From NCBI GenBank assembly GCA_003160755.1, contig QEXZ01000104.1:1-5753 (forward strand): a DNA stretch of 5,753 bases. Reading direction: 5' to 3'. Below the pieces are notes generated by a model. It saw only the letters and a list, made by a program, of their open reading frames with translations. It was not told the DNA's origin and searched no databases. Each line of letters starts with the position of its first letter. The first letter of the stretch is position 1. Below are positions 5,110 to 5,753 of the stretch, one piece after another. The DNA comes from Methanomicrobiales archaeon (lineage in GTDB: Archaea; Halobacteriota; Syntropharchaeia; Alkanophagales; Methanospirareceae). The translations under genes were made by a program, and so were the position numbers.

Positions 5110-5296
5110 GTGCCTCGTAACCTAATAAGCCAGAGGCGGTCTTTAGCCTGAAGCGGAAGTGAACCAGAGGTGGGATATGCTAACAACGACCCTCCTCCCT
5201 AAAGGGGAAGTTCGATGCCTCTATGGGGCTGGTATACCGTACGTAAATGCGGTCCCAAACGGGAAATTACCATAGTGGGTTAGCATGCCTGGTTAG
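5110..5296 (+). ncRNA. Structured 5' RNA of the group II intron (domain I-like, shortened)
   Basis: Several helices can be drawn. GCCTC (5112-5116) pairs with GAGGC (5133-5137). AACCAG (5162-5167) pairs with CTGGTT (5289-5294), and ATGCTAAC (5177-5184) with GTTAGCAT (5279-5286), together closing a multi-branch domain. Inside it TCCC/GGGG (about 5196-5207) and CTATGG (5221-5226) with CCATAG (5270-5275) form further arms. All three forward frames contain stop codons, so this is not coding. The closing helix ends two bases before the open reverse transcriptase frame. No other gene is visible in the 300 bases between 4994 and 5296. Confidence 0.65.
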
Positions 5297-5753
5297 GGTC
5301 GGGATGAAGACGAAAGGGTGGTTAGGCGACCGCTGGGCATTCCAGCAATAAGGGATAGAGTAGCGCAGCAAGCGTTGAAGAACGTCATCGAGCCGATATT
5401 TGAAGCTGAGTTTCTGGACTCAAGCTTTGGATACCGACCGGAAAAGAGTGCGAAACAGGCGATAGAGCAGATAGAAACGGTCAGAGACGAGGGGCATGGA
5501 TGGGTCGTAGATGCGGACATAAAAGCCTTCTTTGATACAGTGAATCACGAAAAGCTCATTGATGCGGTAGCAGAACGGATAAGTGACGGCAGAGTCTTGA
5601 GATTGATAAGGGCATTTCTTGAGGCGGACGTTATGGAAGAGGGGCAGGGAAGGGCGAAGAATGTCATTGGAACGCCGCAGGGCGGTGTTATATCTCCACT
5701 CTTAGCCAATATATATCTGCATTATTTTGATGAAAGGATGGCAGAACTCGGCT
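5297..5753 (+). CDS. ltrA: Group II intron reverse transcriptase/maturase, N-terminally short and cut by the window end
   Basis: The frame is open from 5297 (after TAG 5294-5296) to the last base, 152 codons, without a stop. It reads RRPLGIPAIRDRVAQQAL, then IEPIFEAEFLDSSFGYRP, then VDADIKAFFDTVNH with the first catalytic aspartate of the D-x-x-x-x-F-F-D block, then GTPQGGVISPLLANIYL. These are reverse transcriptase blocks RT1 to RT4 of group II intron proteins. The YADD block and the maturase and endonuclease parts would lie past the window. The usual 80 to 100 residues before RPLGIP are missing: two in-frame stops (5273, 5294) precede the frame, and neither other frame encodes them. The only early start codon is GTG 5318. 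This looks like a 5'-truncated or internally deleted intron gene rather than an intact one. Confidence 0.88.

Larger units (their letters stand above)
5110..5753 (+). mobile_element. Group II intron, 5' part, running off the window
   Basis: The sequence changes at about 5100 from A/T-rich hairpin-bearing spacer to a more GC-balanced, highly structured tract followed by a reverse transcriptase frame. The likely 5' end is GTGCC at 5110-5114, an imperfect match to the group II GUGYG start. The segment CTAATAAGCC...GAAGCGGAAGTGAACC and the later GGGGAAGTTCG resemble domain I sequence of archaeal and bacterial group II introns; this is from recall. The 3' domains V and VI are beyond the window. 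Only about 190 bases lie between the 5' end and the reverse transcriptase frame, well below the usual several hundred, suggesting internal deletion. Confidence 0.78.

Noticed and set aside
5304..5351. Small frame starting at ATG 5304
   Set aside because: It stops after 15 codons in a different frame from the reverse transcriptase and has no support.
5293..5520. Minus-strand open frame of 75 codons
   Set aside because: It is antisense to the reverse transcriptase blocks and is a shadow of that frame.

Overview
The window looks like a chromosomal segment of a euryarchaeon. Ribosomal protein uS14 is the short archaeal form with a zinc CxxC/CxxC pair. uS8, the phosphoglycerate mutase tail and the prenyl synthase also read as archaeal types. 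Promoter-like signals are TATA boxes with very short leaders, and Shine-Dalgarno sites are mostly weak. A methanogen or ANME-like relative (Methanosarcinales / ANME-1 / Syntrophoarchaeia) would fit the radical SAM protein, the GXGXG protein and the group II intron. That placement is an inference, not something shown directly.

Layout. Bases 1-162 hold the C-terminal end of a protein that looks like archaeal cofactor-independent phosphoglycerate mutase. A full-length geranylgeranyl-diphosphate-type prenyl synthase follows (239-1327), then uS14 (1375-1530) and uS8 (1610-2002), all on the + strand. Converging on uS8 is a minus-strand gene (2961-1999) for a GXGXG beta-helix protein related to the FwdC / glutamate synthase C-terminal fold. 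Divergent from it is a radical SAM protein (3039-4079) with an extra four-cysteine insert. An unrecognised soluble, probably helical protein of 289 residues follows (4124-4993). From about 5110 to the window edge lies the 5' part of a group II intron: a structured RNA of about 190 bases joined directly to the internal part of a reverse transcriptase frame, cut off by the window end.

How the parts relate. The prenyl synthase supplies the C20 chain for archaeal ether lipids. The two ribosomal genes are a fragment of the usual L5-S14-S8-L6 run, here detached from both L5 and L6. The radical SAM and GXGXG genes share a 77-base divergent intergenic region, so they may be co-regulated.

The most striking unnamed signal is a family of small pyrimidine-arm / purine-arm hairpins with the approximate form CTTTTCTT-loop-AAGAAAAG. 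They sit 0 to 3 bases after the stop codons of uS14, uS8, the radical SAM gene and the 289-residue gene, with further copies at 206-233 and 5056-5068. Two copies also share a right-hand tail, ACCTGTGCTAA, and bracket the 289-residue gene in direct orientation. One copy encodes the last residues of the convergent minus-strand protein.
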